Under the pieces are notes generated by a model. It saw nothing but the letters and a program-made list of their open reading frames with translations. It made no database searches and was not told the DNA's origin. The translations under genes were made by a program, and so were the position numbers. This document shows, piece by piece, positions 35,189 through 46,090 of a stretch of DNA of 49,008 bases; position 1 is the first letter of the stretch; every line of letters begins with the position of its first letter. The DNA comes from Irineochytrium annulatum (Eukaryota > Chytridiomycota > Chytridiomycetes > Chytridiales > Chytridiaceae): positions 1 through 49,008 of the forward strand of contig JADGJL010000066.1 of assembly GCA_027600665.1 (NCBI GenBank), written 5' to 3'.

Positions 35189-36782
35189 CTAAGCGGATGC
35201 CTCCTCGGCCATGATCGCAATCGCCTCCTTGAAGACACCCACGGCCTTATTAATATCCGCCTTCGAGATAACCAACGGCGGTACGACCCGGATCGTGTTG
35301 TTCGCGGCCGTAATCACAAGCACGCCACGCAACCTGCACAGGTCCACAAACCTGCTCGTGGACACGCCCTCCTGCATCTGCACGCCCAACAGCAAACCGC
35401 GGCCCCTAACTTCGCCTAACAGCGTCGGGTACTGCTTCGCCAGCGCCTCGAGCTCGCCCGCAAAGTACGCGCCAGTATCGCGCACGCCATCCAGGAACGC
35501 GGGTTCCAGAATCTTCCGCACGACGACACCCCCAACTCGCGTCACGAGCGGGCCGCCGCCGAACGTGGTCCCGTGGTCGCCCTTTGCGATACCCTCCGCC
35601 ACCCTCCCCGTAAGCAAAACAGCACCGATAGGCAGCCCGTTCGCGAGCGGCTTGGCCAGCGTGATCATGTCCGGGTCCACGCCCTCGCCACCGTCGTCGA
35701 CACCGACATGATGATGGCCCAAAAACTTCCCCGTCCTCCCCAACCCGCATTGGATTTCATCAAAGACCAGCAGGCAACCGGAGGAATCACACCGGCGACG
35801 GAGCTCCCGGAGCCAGTCGGACCGGGCGACGTTAACGCCGCCCTCGCCCTGGACAGGTTCGACGATGACGGCGGCCATCGTGGAGAAGTCGACGGTGTCG
35901 AGGGCCGCGAGGTCGTTATAGGGGAGGTTGGTAAATCCCGGGATCAGGGGGGTGAAGGGGGTCTGATACTTAGTGTTAGGCGTCGCGGAGAGGGAGCCCA
36001 TGGTTCGGCCGTGAAAGGCATTCGAGAAGGATAGGATCCCCGTCGCGGCCGTGGATGCGCCACCGGGGCGATGGATTTTGGCGTACTTTCGTGCAAACTT
36101 AATAGCGCCTGCAAATAAGTGTCATTAGCAGCCCATATGAGTTAATGAACTCGGACTCCAAACTCGTCACACACCCTCGTTCGCCTCAGTTCCCGAGTTG
36201 CAGAAGAACGCCTTCGCGCCAATACCCGCAGACCACCACCCATTCCGGCTCTCATTCTTCACGACTGCATTAATAAGCAAGCTCGCGAGCTCCCCAGCGT
36301 ACTCATTGCGATACAAATTCGACAAATGAATAATCCTCTGGGACTGATGAATGACGGCGTCTGCCACGTCCAGGTCATTGTGGCCCAGGGCCGTTACGGC
36401 AATCCCGGCCGTCAAGTCCAGGTAAGCCCTGTTGTCCGAGTCAAAGAGCGTGCATCCCTGGCCGTGCGTGAATATGGGGGTCGGTTGAGGGTAGAGCGGC
36501 AGCAGCGCGTCGAGCGTCGTCCGGAGGGAGCGCGTCTGCTGGGATGCGTTGGGGTTCTCATCGGGGTGAGAAGTTTGAACTGCAGGGTACTCGGGAAGCT
36601 TGTCGTTGGTGGAGAACGATCGGCGCGCGGCTTCGAGCTGAAAAGGGATGCGGCTAGCCGCAAGAAGCTGCTGCAGTTCGTGAGTTAGCGATAATGGGGG
36701 CCAATGGAGCACGCGACTGACTTACCTTGGAGGCTGAGCGCGAGAATGAAGCTCGGCGCAGGGTGGTGGCAATGGGTCGCAT
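35189..36782 (-). CDS. ARG8: Acetylornithine aminotransferase, mitochondrial
   Basis: Exons 36782-36726, 36670-36175 and 36108-35189 give 490 aa. It transfers an amino group from glutamate to N-acetylglutamate semialdehyde in arginine biosynthesis, using PLP. The class III aminotransferase blocks are visible: FCNSGTEANEGAIKFARK, FHGRTMGSLSAT, VIVEPVQGEGG, LLVFDEIQCGLGRTGK, and the PLP lysine K337 in ITLAKPLANGLPIGA. The Arg/Ser-rich start (MRPIATTLRRASFSRSASK) is a mitochondrial presequence. An in-frame ATG at 36887 would add 35 residues, but a strong acceptor-like tttgtttcag in between suggests 5' UTR. Residues ~315-328 (HHHVGVDDGGEGV) look like a small insertion after the GRTGKF block. The 36670 acceptor could be 36667 instead. 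Confidence 0.92.
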
Positions 36783-37007
36783 TTTCCCTGGTCGGACGAT
36801 GGAGAGCAGTCGGGGAAGCCGGGGCGAGAGATGGATGTTGCGCAATGCCAAAGATCGCGATGATCGCTGAAACAAAACAGCAAGCATTATGAATCGTTAC
36901 ATGTCAAGTTACATGTCAAGTACTTAAATCGATCCATATAAGTTATTGCACTTTACTGTTAGGGGTGCAATGATTGAAATGACTGCAAAGCAACAAGGCC
37001 CATCGTT

Positions 37008-38887
37008 TTACCGAGTCACCTCATGCTCCTTGTACTCGGCGATCAGGGACGTGCACTTCTCCATTGCCTCCTCAAACTCGCTGACCTCCATGAACTGCGT
37101 ATAATGATGCACGTTTGCCTGCGAACAAGAGGTGAGCTGCTAACTAAAGCCAAATGCTTTACCTTGCGCTTATAAAGCTTCATGAACCGAGCCTTCATTC
37201 CCTGAAGCGTGTCAACAATGCAGGTGTTGTTCGATAACGTAAGCAAATTCCGACTTTGTCCAATTGGCGGAATGCTGCAAATCCCAGTCTTCCATGCCTC
37301 GGGGTTCCATTTCACAAATGCAAGTGAAGGTCGCAATCTTATCAGGGACACATTAGTAAATCTCGTGCACAACTCATACCTGTCTATGTTTCGCCGAAGA
37401 TCCGACACTTCAACGCTGCCGCGTGCGAGTAAGGCACAGCCCAGGAAACTATATTTTATGTCACGGGCCGCATCGAACGCAGACGCACATGTAGAGCTTA
37501 CGTGTTGACTTTCGGGTCCGCCTTGATGAGCTGGCTGTCTTTGCTGAACGCGTCCGTGAACATCTGGTCCAAACGGCGAGGGAGAGCGTGCGAACCGTCC
37601 GTCGCCAGATCAGCGGAAGTCCACAGCGGCGACATGCTCGACACGAGCCACTTCTGCCGAGGAAAAGGGACCAAATTCGTGACGATATCGCTGATATCGA
37701 CGTTCATGCAGCCATCGAACCGCATCGAGCTGGGATAATTTCATGAGCCATTGACACGTAAAGTAACGAGACCACAACCGACCTGGTCAGATTCATCAGC
37801 AGATTCGCAACTATATTGTTCATCCGCTCAAACGGATGCGGCTTCTTCGACGAGCCTCCGCATAAGCCCCCATAGGCGCCTCTCGTCCCATTGTCTACAA
37901 TCGACCCAGACCCGGGGGCGCCAAACCCGGCGCCTGCCGTCGCAGTGCGGCTTCCACCCCGCGACCCCGGCACGCTCTCCCGCTTCTTCACGACTGCTTC
38001 AACAATCTCCATCAACCTCGGGTTTTCCACCGGCAGAACGCAGTCGACGGACCCATCCAGCGCCCCCAATGCCAGCATAGCATTGTATGGGCTAGTAACG
38101 ACATCGTCCCCCTGCAACATCGGTCCCGGCAGCACAGCCGTCGCAAACGTGTACTGCTCCGGGTACAAATCTTTCAACCAACCCTGGATCGCGGAACCGA
38201 CGCCGCTGCCCGTGCCGCCACCAAGGGAGGAGATGGTAAAGAAAGACTGGAGGCTCTCACAGCGCTCGGCCTCAATGCGGACGGCGTCGAGGATGGCCTC
38301 GCGGTGTATGGGTGCGTGGTGGTGGTGGCCGTTTGCCCAGTTGTTTCCCGAGCCGGAGGACGAGTCGATGAGCTGGTGCGGGTCGAAGAGGCGGGAGTAG
38401 GGTGTCGAGAGAATCTGGGATAGGACGTTGGGCTCCATGTCGACTAGGATTGACTGCAGAGAAGAACGTCAATGGCTATAGATACGAAGTTTCTCACCCT
38501 CGCTTTCAAGCCGGTAATCTTGCTTGTTCCGGCGCCGAGCGGAACATGGTGAAGACCATTTCTTAAATAATTAGCAACAATCCGAAAGCAAGTGTGCTCA
38601 AGAATGAACTAACTTTGTGTTTACATTCCGGAAGAAAGCCGACATCGCCTCATCATAAATCCCGTTGACGTTGACCTTCGTGTGCTCCTGTAGCACGAGG
38701 TCCCAGAACCGCGACCCAATCTGTGGGTTCGCTAGAGTGAGTTCCCAGAGAACACTTGAAAGATGTTTCATCAAATGGGACAAGTACCTGATTACCGCAC
38801 TGCCCGACTATAGGATGCAAACGCATTGTCAGTCTCCAAAGAAGCGCCTAAGCATCGCCTACCTTGCAGGACAACGCATTCCGGCAT
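37008..38887 (-). CDS. TUBE1: Epsilon-tubulin
   Basis: Exons 38887-38863, 38807-38788, 38720-38614, 38561-38498, 38453-37783, 37729-37502, 37448-37380, 37337-37163 and 37118-37008 give 489 aa, close to the human protein. The N-terminus reads MPECVVLQVGQCGNQIGSRF, the tubulin GTP-site start, and FFRNVNTK follows at the usual distance. The tubulin G-box GGGTGSG is near 150. Epsilon-specific blocks include SGSGNNWANGH, FERMNNIVANLLMNLT, RRLDQMFTDAFSKDSQL and VSDLRRNIDRLRPSLAFVKW. Epsilon-tubulin works with delta-tubulin to make or stabilise triplet microtubules of centrioles and basal bodies. The first two exons are only 25 and 20 nt. A Gly/Ser-rich insert of roughly 30 residues replaces the loop before the FERMNNIV block. 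The start is shared by an 86-bp intergenic gap with the TIR gene. Confidence 0.95.
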
Positions 38888-38973
38888 CAGTGGGCATCCA
38901 CGTCCTGGACGGACTTCAACGTACGGATTGTCAATCTTACAAGCCACTTTTTACAAGCCACTTTAATTGGACC
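38888..38973. promoter_or_regulatory. Very short bidirectional promoter, epsilon-tubulin / TIR-Sel1
   Basis: Only 86 bp separate the two predicted ATGs. It contains a direct repeat of aagccactttt/aagccacttta (near 38940-38963). If the TIR start is right, both genes must share promoter elements or have overlapping 5' UTRs. Confidence 0.45.
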
Positions 38974-41942
38974 ATGCCGGAGCTGCAGGCAGAGGCCGAC
39001 GGGTTCGACACCCAGTCCGTCGACCACGCCGATGTAGAGAGTCTAGACGGATCGATTGCATCGCCTCCGCTGTGGCATCGGAGAAGGTTCCTCCACTGAG
39101 GATACATACGATTTCTAAACGTTTGCCGAAGGTTAACGGATGCTGAGGATGCGCTGGCGACTGTGACGAGCATCGAGAGGGTCGCTAGGCTACTGGAGAA
39201 CCTGTCCACCGACGAGACGTTGCTGACGGAGGAGGCACCACCCGGAAACATCATCGGCCCGATGGTTTCTTCCCCGACGACGACGACGGCGCCGCCTCAA
39301 AGGAAGGGCATGCTGCCCTCACCGAAGCCCGGGCCACCACCGCTGGCTAAGTCACCGTCATTACGATCGCTGTCTATGGCCCGAACTTTGTCGAGGAGCG
39401 GCATCCCACACGCGAAGACATCCCTCCCGACACCCGTATCGCCCGCGGTTCGGAATCTGTCTTCGGTACGGTCACTTTAAATTGAGCACGATGTCTTATG
39501 ATCCATCAGTCCACCCCGACCATGTCGTTTTCGCCGGATCCCATCTTGACGGAAGACGAGGATGACGGCGTCAGGCCTCCCATGCCAAGCCCTTTGCCGA
39601 CCTTAATGAGAACGTCGTCTCGGAGTTCACTGCTGAGCGATCGCGGCGACAGGAGCAGCAGCATGAGGCAGAAGGAACTGAAGGACTTTACAGATAATGG
39701 TGTGCGGAGATGGAATGCAATGATCAGCTATTGTTGGGATGACGTTCGGCTGGTAAGAATGCCTTAGGAAAAGCTAAAATTCATTTTCGACTTCAGCCTT
39801 GTGATCCGCGGCGGATAGCACAGCACTTAAATGAATTTGGCGTGTCTACTTGGCTAGATATCGAACGTTTGGACTCACGACGAAGCGTCTTCGACCAGCT
39901 AATTGACGGCGTTTTGCGATGTAAGTAATCATAGGAATCCGTTGTTGAGTGAAAATGCTAAACTCGCTATGTCCACCAGCCGATGTCATCATCGTCTGCG
40001 TCTCAAAGGCCTGGTCCCGCTCTAAGATTTGCAACAAAGAGTTTCGCCTCATCGCCCAGCTCCAGCTTCCCGTCGTGATCGTCCTCCTCGAGATGGACCT
40101 CCGACCAAATTGCTGGCGCCGCATTGCCCGCGTGACGCTTGACAACGTCGTCGTCGTGGACGCGGGCATTGCCAAGCCAGAGGCCAAGCGCATTCGAGCA
40201 GCCCTCGATACCATTCTTCAAGAGACGCGCTGGGTCATGTCACGCGTCTCACCTGCCGTCACCGTCCCGCCCTCGCCACCACCATCGCCGAGTCCCGCTG
40301 GCCGGAAGCGGGCGTCGTCTACGGTCGAGCTCCCGGGGCTCGCGGCGCTCCGGTGGGCGGCACAGCACGGAGACGACGCGAGCAGGTACAGGCTGGGAGT
40401 GCTGAACGACGCGCATGTCGGCGCCACCGTCGGCCAGTCGGCTATCATGGCGCACCACTGGTTCTCGCTGGCCGCCGAATCGGGCCACAAAGGCGCCATG
40501 TACAGGCTCGGAAATCTTTTCGAGCGCGGGCGAGGGGTAGCGAGGGATGAGGCTGCGGCGGCCGGTTGGTACGAGCGGGCCTTCTCGGAGGGGTGCGTCG
40601 ACGCTGGCGCGGCGATTGCGGCGGATTGGATAAAGCGGGGCGGGGAGGGTGATGACGATGTTGGACGGAGGATATTGGAGGCGTGCGCGGAGAAAGGCAG
40701 CATCAGGGCCATGTTCAAGCTCGGGATCCTGTGTCACGATCGGAGGGAGGATGAGGCGAGCGCTAGGTGGTTTCAGAGGTGCGCGGACTGGGGGGACGAC
40801 GGCGTCGCGATGTTCAACTTGGGCACCTACTTTGAGCGAGGGTTGGGCGTGCCGATGGATCTAACGGAAGCTAGGAAATGGTATGAGCGTGCGGCGGAGA
40901 TGAGATTCGAGGTCGACGGTGGGGAGTCGTCGGCGGCCAGTTTGCACGCGTTGTTTAACCTCGGCGTGTTCTGGGAGCGCGGGATCGATGGGGAGCAGGA
41001 TATGGCGAAAGCTGTCGCGTATTACAAGGAAGCTGCCGCTGGTGGCCATTTGAGGGCTATTTTCAACTACGGCGTGTGTTTGAAGAAAGGACGCGGCACG
41101 GAGAAGAACGGAGAGGAGAGCGTACGGTGTTTTTTTAGGGCTTCAGAGTTGGGCCATGCCGACGCACAGTTTAACCTGGGAAACTGTTATAAGTATGTGT
41201 TGCTCGAGCTCTTCAATTCCTCTGACGCGTTATCTAGATACGGGGAGGGTGTCGAGCAAGATAAAAAGGAGGCAGCGCGGTGGTATCAAAAGGCGAGCGA
41301 GCAAGGTCACTCAAAGGCGCAGTTTAATTTGGGCCTATGCTACGACGAAGGCGAGGGTATTGAGCAGGACCTCGTCGAATCAGCGCGGCTCTTCCGGCTC
41401 AGCGCGGAGGCCGGGAACGCAATAGCCCAATTCGTAAGCACGAATTTTACCACTTCAAAGACCTGCCAAGTTATTAACGTCTCACTTTTCAGTATTATGG
41501 CATCGCGCTCGAGCGCGGCCGCGGCGTCGAGCGCTCGCTCGCTTCTGCCGTCGCGATGTATACGAAGGCCGCCGAAGCCGGCGACGTTGAGGCGGCGTCA
41601 TCACTCGCTCATTGCTTGATGACCGGTTCCGGTTGCGAGCGTTCAATAGAAGAAGGTTTCCGCTGGCTGCAATGGGCTGCCGAGCAAGGGGAGCCTGAGT
41701 CACAGCACTCGGCGGGGTTGTGCTTGAAGAAAGGCGAAGGTTGCGAGCAGGACCTCAGGGCGGCTTTCACGTGGTTCAAGCTAAGCGCGAGGCAGGGCCA
41801 CCCTGGCGCGTGCTACGAGGTCGGGTTCGCGATGGAATTTGGGATTGGATGCGGGAGGAACGCCAGCGCTTCGAAAACCTGGTATGAGAGGGCGGCGAAG
41901 GGTGGACATGCGAAGGCGAAGGCGAGGTTGGGGCGGAGGTGA
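38974..41942 (+). CDS. TIR-domain protein with C-terminal Sel1-like repeats
   Basis: Exons ~38974-39086, 39132-39465, 39510-39752, 39797-39920, 39980-41192, 41238-41433 and 41493-41942 give ~890 aa. The first ~200 residues are Ser/Pro-rich and probably disordered. A TIR domain lies at ~213-330: WNAMISYCWDD, then a helix, GVSTWLDIERL, SDVIIVCVSKAWSRSKICNKEF, and VVIVLLEMD. E292 of CNKEF is in the position of the catalytic glutamate of NAD-cleaving TIRs (S-x-x-C-x-x-E). About 12 Sel1-like repeats follow (~365-885), for example AQFNLGLCYDEGEGIEQD and ARWYQKASEQGHSKA. Repeats of this kind bind proteins. The sensor-plus-effector layout fits a signalling or innate-immunity role, which is inference. 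Sel1 repeats alone also occur in chitin synthase regulators. The join of exons 1 and 2 is uncertain (weak donor gttcct). Confidence 0.82.
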
Positions 41943-42428
41943 TTTGTGAATGCGTTATCGACGCGCTGCCGTCGGAACTTCATTCTATGGACACGTTTCT
42001 TTCTCGTTTTTGCGTGTTTGGGGATTGCGTTGCCCCGCTTTACACGTTTGCTTGTATTATACGTAAGTTATTGCAATATAACTTGTCCTGAAATAAAACG
42101 GCCTCGCCCTTTTCTGCGCATATGGGATCAGGCGTGGAACTACTCCTGTACTTCTTTTAATACAACCGCTAGGCACCATATTTGCCCTGATGCTTGCGTT
42201 GAAGTCCCGATTAGGCACGGGTTTTTCAAAAGCACCAAGCGATAAGAAGTTTGCAGGAGAGTAATACAATTTTTTAATGGAATACCATTTGTTGCTATGA
42301 TGATTGCGATATCAATGAGATGGATTTAGAGCTAACCCGCTACATACATACGTGTGTTTGGCGATGAGATAAGTGACGTGAGTATCAACAAGATGCAGCC
42401 TTTTTCGTCGAAGCCTTTGGGCGGCAAC
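41943..42428. other. Convergent intergenic region
   Basis: The 3' flanks of the TIR-Sel1 gene and the SWI5-like gene. AT-rich, with no gene recognised; frames here lack family motifs. Confidence 0.5.
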
Positions 42429-44827
42429 TCAATCCTCAACGTCAAGTTGGTATAAGTCGTACATCTTCTTAACCGTTTCTCCCCTAATGTCGGCCAGCTT
42501 CCCGAACAGCATCTGGACGGCGTCCCTGATTGGTGCACTTAGTAACGGTCATCCAGACGGCACGACGCTACCCACTTGATATTGTTGTAGGTGTGCAGGC
42601 GCTCGATATGCTCGTTTAAGATCCGCTCGGCTTCCATTTCGTCAATGCCCTTAAACCGGCCTGACTCGAGCTCGGCCGTAACGCTCGCAAGGCTCGCACG
42701 GGAGGACTCCAAAGACTTTTGAACCGCCTCCTAACGTAAATTAATATTCTTGCTGAACTTCGCACATATACGATGAAGATACTCAAGGACTGGGAGGGGA
42801 AAGGAGCCCTGTGCAGAGACACGTTGCCGTACCTTTGCCTCCTCGATGCTTTTCTTCACATCCTCCGCCACCTCCTCCTTGGCGACGGGTCGGTTCACAC
42901 GAAATATCTTGGTTGCTCCTAACCCGGCTGGCGCGCGCCATCGGACAGCCTTTCCTCCCGCATCCTTATTAGTCATCCCCGGTTTCGTCGTCGCACCAGC
43001 GTGTCCTGCCTTCAGCTGTCCGCCGTGATCACTTGAGCGAGTCGCCGATTTGTCGGCAGACGTCCCCACCACCACGTTATTATTCTCCGCCAACGATGAA
43101 ACAGCTGCCTCAGCTCTACGCTGCACCGCCTTCAAGACGTTCGGCGCCTCCGTCATCGCTATCGCGCCCTCTGCGGACCCTCCTCCACCCGCCTCCACAG
43201 TTTCAGCGGCATTCACACCAACCGTTCCTCCAGTACCTTCCAAATTCATCGACATGTTCATCACCCCGTCAGACGCCGCTCTGTTTACCGATGCCTCTGC
43301 CTGCACTGTCGTGACGTCCACCGCAATCACATGATCCGCCGGACCTCTGACAGAGTCGTCCGTTCTTAGTGGCTTACCGCCATCCACAGCCTTACAATTA
43401 GCCTTTGTGAACGTTACTCCGTCTAAAGCCGCCCCAGCTCGACTTTGGGCATCCGTTGAGACCTCCTGCGCCTCCGCCGTCGCCCCCGTGCCGTCTTCGC
43501 TTCCTCCTCCGCCCGCCTTCGCACTCTCCGCCGCATCGATGTCCATGTCATTCGTTAAGTCCACTTCAATGGCCATGTCGTCGTCCGCCGCGATCTCCGT
43601 ATTCCCCAAACCCACTCCGGATCCGGAAGGCCCGTCCCAGCCAATTCTCAACAGCGGAGCATCCTCCATTACCACGCCAGCCGCCTGCGCTCTCGCCGAT
43701 ACGACAGTGGCGTTTAGCCCCTCCAATCCGTCGTTCGCGAGGGCGGTTAGGACCTCCGCGCGCTCGTCCAGCCCCGCAATGGGGGCCATGAGCGTCTCCG
43801 CGACGGCGGCGCCCGTCTCCGCGGCGCTGTTATCGACCCTCCCACCCGTGTCCACGGCGGGAGCGTCCGGTACGTTCTGCTTAACGGTGAGAGCCTGCGC
43901 CGTTTCGGTTGCGGAATCCGAGGTTTCGGCGTCCATCACGTCGAGATCCGGAGCGACCGATACGGAAACATCTTCGCCGCAGTCGTCGGGCCTGGTAGTA
44001 ACCGCCAGCGCATCGTCTGGGGCGGGGTCTCCCGTGCTCCGAACGTCAACAGCGGGAGGGAAAATGGCGTCCGGTACATCATGCTTAAAGTTGGCAGCAG
44101 TGTCGGGCAAGTCGGCAGGTTTCGTGGCTGGAGAGTCCGTCGCAGACTTTGAGACATTGACAGCCATCACCTCCTCCTCCGGAGCGAGCGGGGCAGTCAC
44201 CGCCTCGTCGAGGTTGGCGGGCATCGAAGGCGTCGTGGCGTCACAAGCCAGTTGGGCAGCCACCGCCGCGGGGTCGTCCATTCTCTCGACCTCATGTGTG
44301 GGCACGCAGAGTACAATCAACTCCTCTGCCTCGTCCATGCTCCCATCGCCGGCTCCAATCGGAGCGTCTGCCATGGCTAATGGCGCAATTGCGGCGGTCT
44401 CGGGCGGGTTGGAACCTGTGCCGTCGTGCTGCGCAGAAGCCAATAAGGAGACTTCCTTGACGACGAGGGCTTCCAGGCTGGCGAGGCAAGCCGGCGCATC
44501 GGCTGCGAGGTCGACCAAAGGAAGAGCCGTTGCAATCGTTGGAGCAGCTGGCTCTGGACGGTTGCGGAGAGTACAGTCGTCCCGCAAGGCAATTGAGGGG
44601 GTGCATTCGGGACGGTGGTTGTCGTGCTCGGGCTGGGGCGATGTCGGTGCGTCGCGGGCAGGCAGGTCAACCTGTTGAGCGTCCATATCCGACGAGAGTG
44701 TCCGATCAAGAAAGAGCACCTTCAAGTGGGAAGGTAGCCGTGTCGCAATCAAATAAACTGCTTTAGCAGCAAAGCGCCGTAGTATGGAATCCAATGCACA
44801 ATATCCCGCCTGCTCCGCACCGCTCAT
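42429..44827 (-). CDS. SWI5: SWI5/SAE3-type recombination mediator with long repetitive N-terminal extension
   Basis: Exons 44827-42833, 42730-42576 and 42525-42429 give 748 aa. Only the last ~75 residues are recognisable. A coiled-coil segment (LASVTAELESGRF) leads into ERLHTYNNIKDAVQMLFGKL, then ADIRGETVKKMYDLYQLDVED, the conserved SWI5 core. SWI5 with SFR1/MEI5 stabilises RAD51/DMC1 filaments in recombination. Known SWI5 proteins are about 85-240 aa, so this one is exceptional. Residues ~45-640 are low-complexity Ala/Asp/Glu/Pro sequence with internal repeats, including two copies of an AAE-(S/T)-x-(K/E)-AGGGGS block (~410 and ~545). Both splice junctions in the core are clean. The start could instead be the in-frame ATG at 44686. 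Confidence 0.85.
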
Positions 44828-46090
44828 CAGTTACGATTACTGCCGGCGCCGAATAACATGGGTACGGATAACGTTATTGCGTCGACCAAGTACGGTCGCC
44901 AATCGTCGTTGCTAAACTCATATGGAATGTTTTTCTTTTTATCTTGGAGTCGAAAGACGTGCCAACGTTGGTACCCAAACTATTTATCTACTTTTAATGT
45001 GATTGCCGTTTACAGCGACCCTTTAAAGGTTGCCCTCCCATGGCTGGAGCAGAACTAGACTGTTAGAGCCATCGTCAAATAAAATGATAATTTCTGTCAT
45101 ACACCGCGAGGTCAAGGCAGTCAATAAGTGACAAAACCGAATCGCGGTGGAGGGATTCATTAATGGCTGCTTGCAGTTGGATGACGAATGGTGATGTCTC
45201 TGCGCTCTTCAAAAGTTTACAAAATAAACGCCAAAATCCTTTCCTTATCGCACCTTTGTAATGTTTACTGTGCAACGAAGCACGACGTCGTTAGTCGCTG
45301 GAAGCAGGCAGTGCAGGCAGTTCGACGATATCGCAGCACTGTCCATTTGCTCATAGCATGGGCTCAGATGAGGATTTATTAAGGAAATATCGCAACCTTG
45401 ACAAGAATTAACGGAAATACAGCTCGGTAAAAGGAGGTCAATGGTCCCAAAGGTCGTCCAAAGCAGCTCTGCAAACAGAAGTGGAAAAGAAAGTACACAA
45501 GCAAGAATACAAAACTTTAACTTGGATCCCAAATACAAAGAATCACAAGACGGGAGGACATAACCATTGACACCGAAGCGGAAATCCTGGTGGGCAGTTC
45601 GTCATCATCAACTCAGCATCAATATCAGGTTAGCGGCAGGAAAGATGTTCCAGTCGAGTTGAACTTTCTTTCTTTACTCGAAAACGTTCGATTGAGTGTG
45701 CACCTTTAAAGAAGCAGCATTAAGCAGGCAAGTACAGAAAGGGGCAAACAAACAAAATATAAACATCAGATCCCTCCCATGAAGGCAGATGCTATCAATA
45801 AAACTTGAAAAGGCAGGCACGAAAACTACCCATCCCATAATAACCACTAAGGCACAAAGTAATTAATGTACTGTATTGCCAATCGTCAGTTATGCATATA
45901 CAAATAAATCGCGGGTTATCATGATATCATTCAAGTACAAACAAGCAATGTTATATAAGTAAAAAGCAAGGAGCAGCCAAGGACGAAGAACGAAAACTAG
46001 AATAGAAGGAAATGAGAAACAACAACGGTGTAGCCAAAAGTTAAAAAGCGGAGGAACGAAAAACCAACCTGTGAATCCATCATGCGTTCT
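44828..46090. other. Gene-poor region, A-rich on the + strand
   Basis: 1.26 kb between the SWI5-like start and the MFS stop. The part from about 45400 to 46080 is strongly A-rich. Small frames at 45075-45275, 45188-45382 and 45245-45538 show no motif. No tRNA, snRNA or repeat could be named. Part of it is likely MFS 3' UTR and SWI5 promoter. Confidence 0.5.

Noticed and set aside
43407..44678. 423-codon Ser/Ala-rich open frame on the + strand
   Set aside because: Antisense of the repetitive SWI5 N-terminal exon. The minus strand is preferred because it splices into a real SWI5 core.
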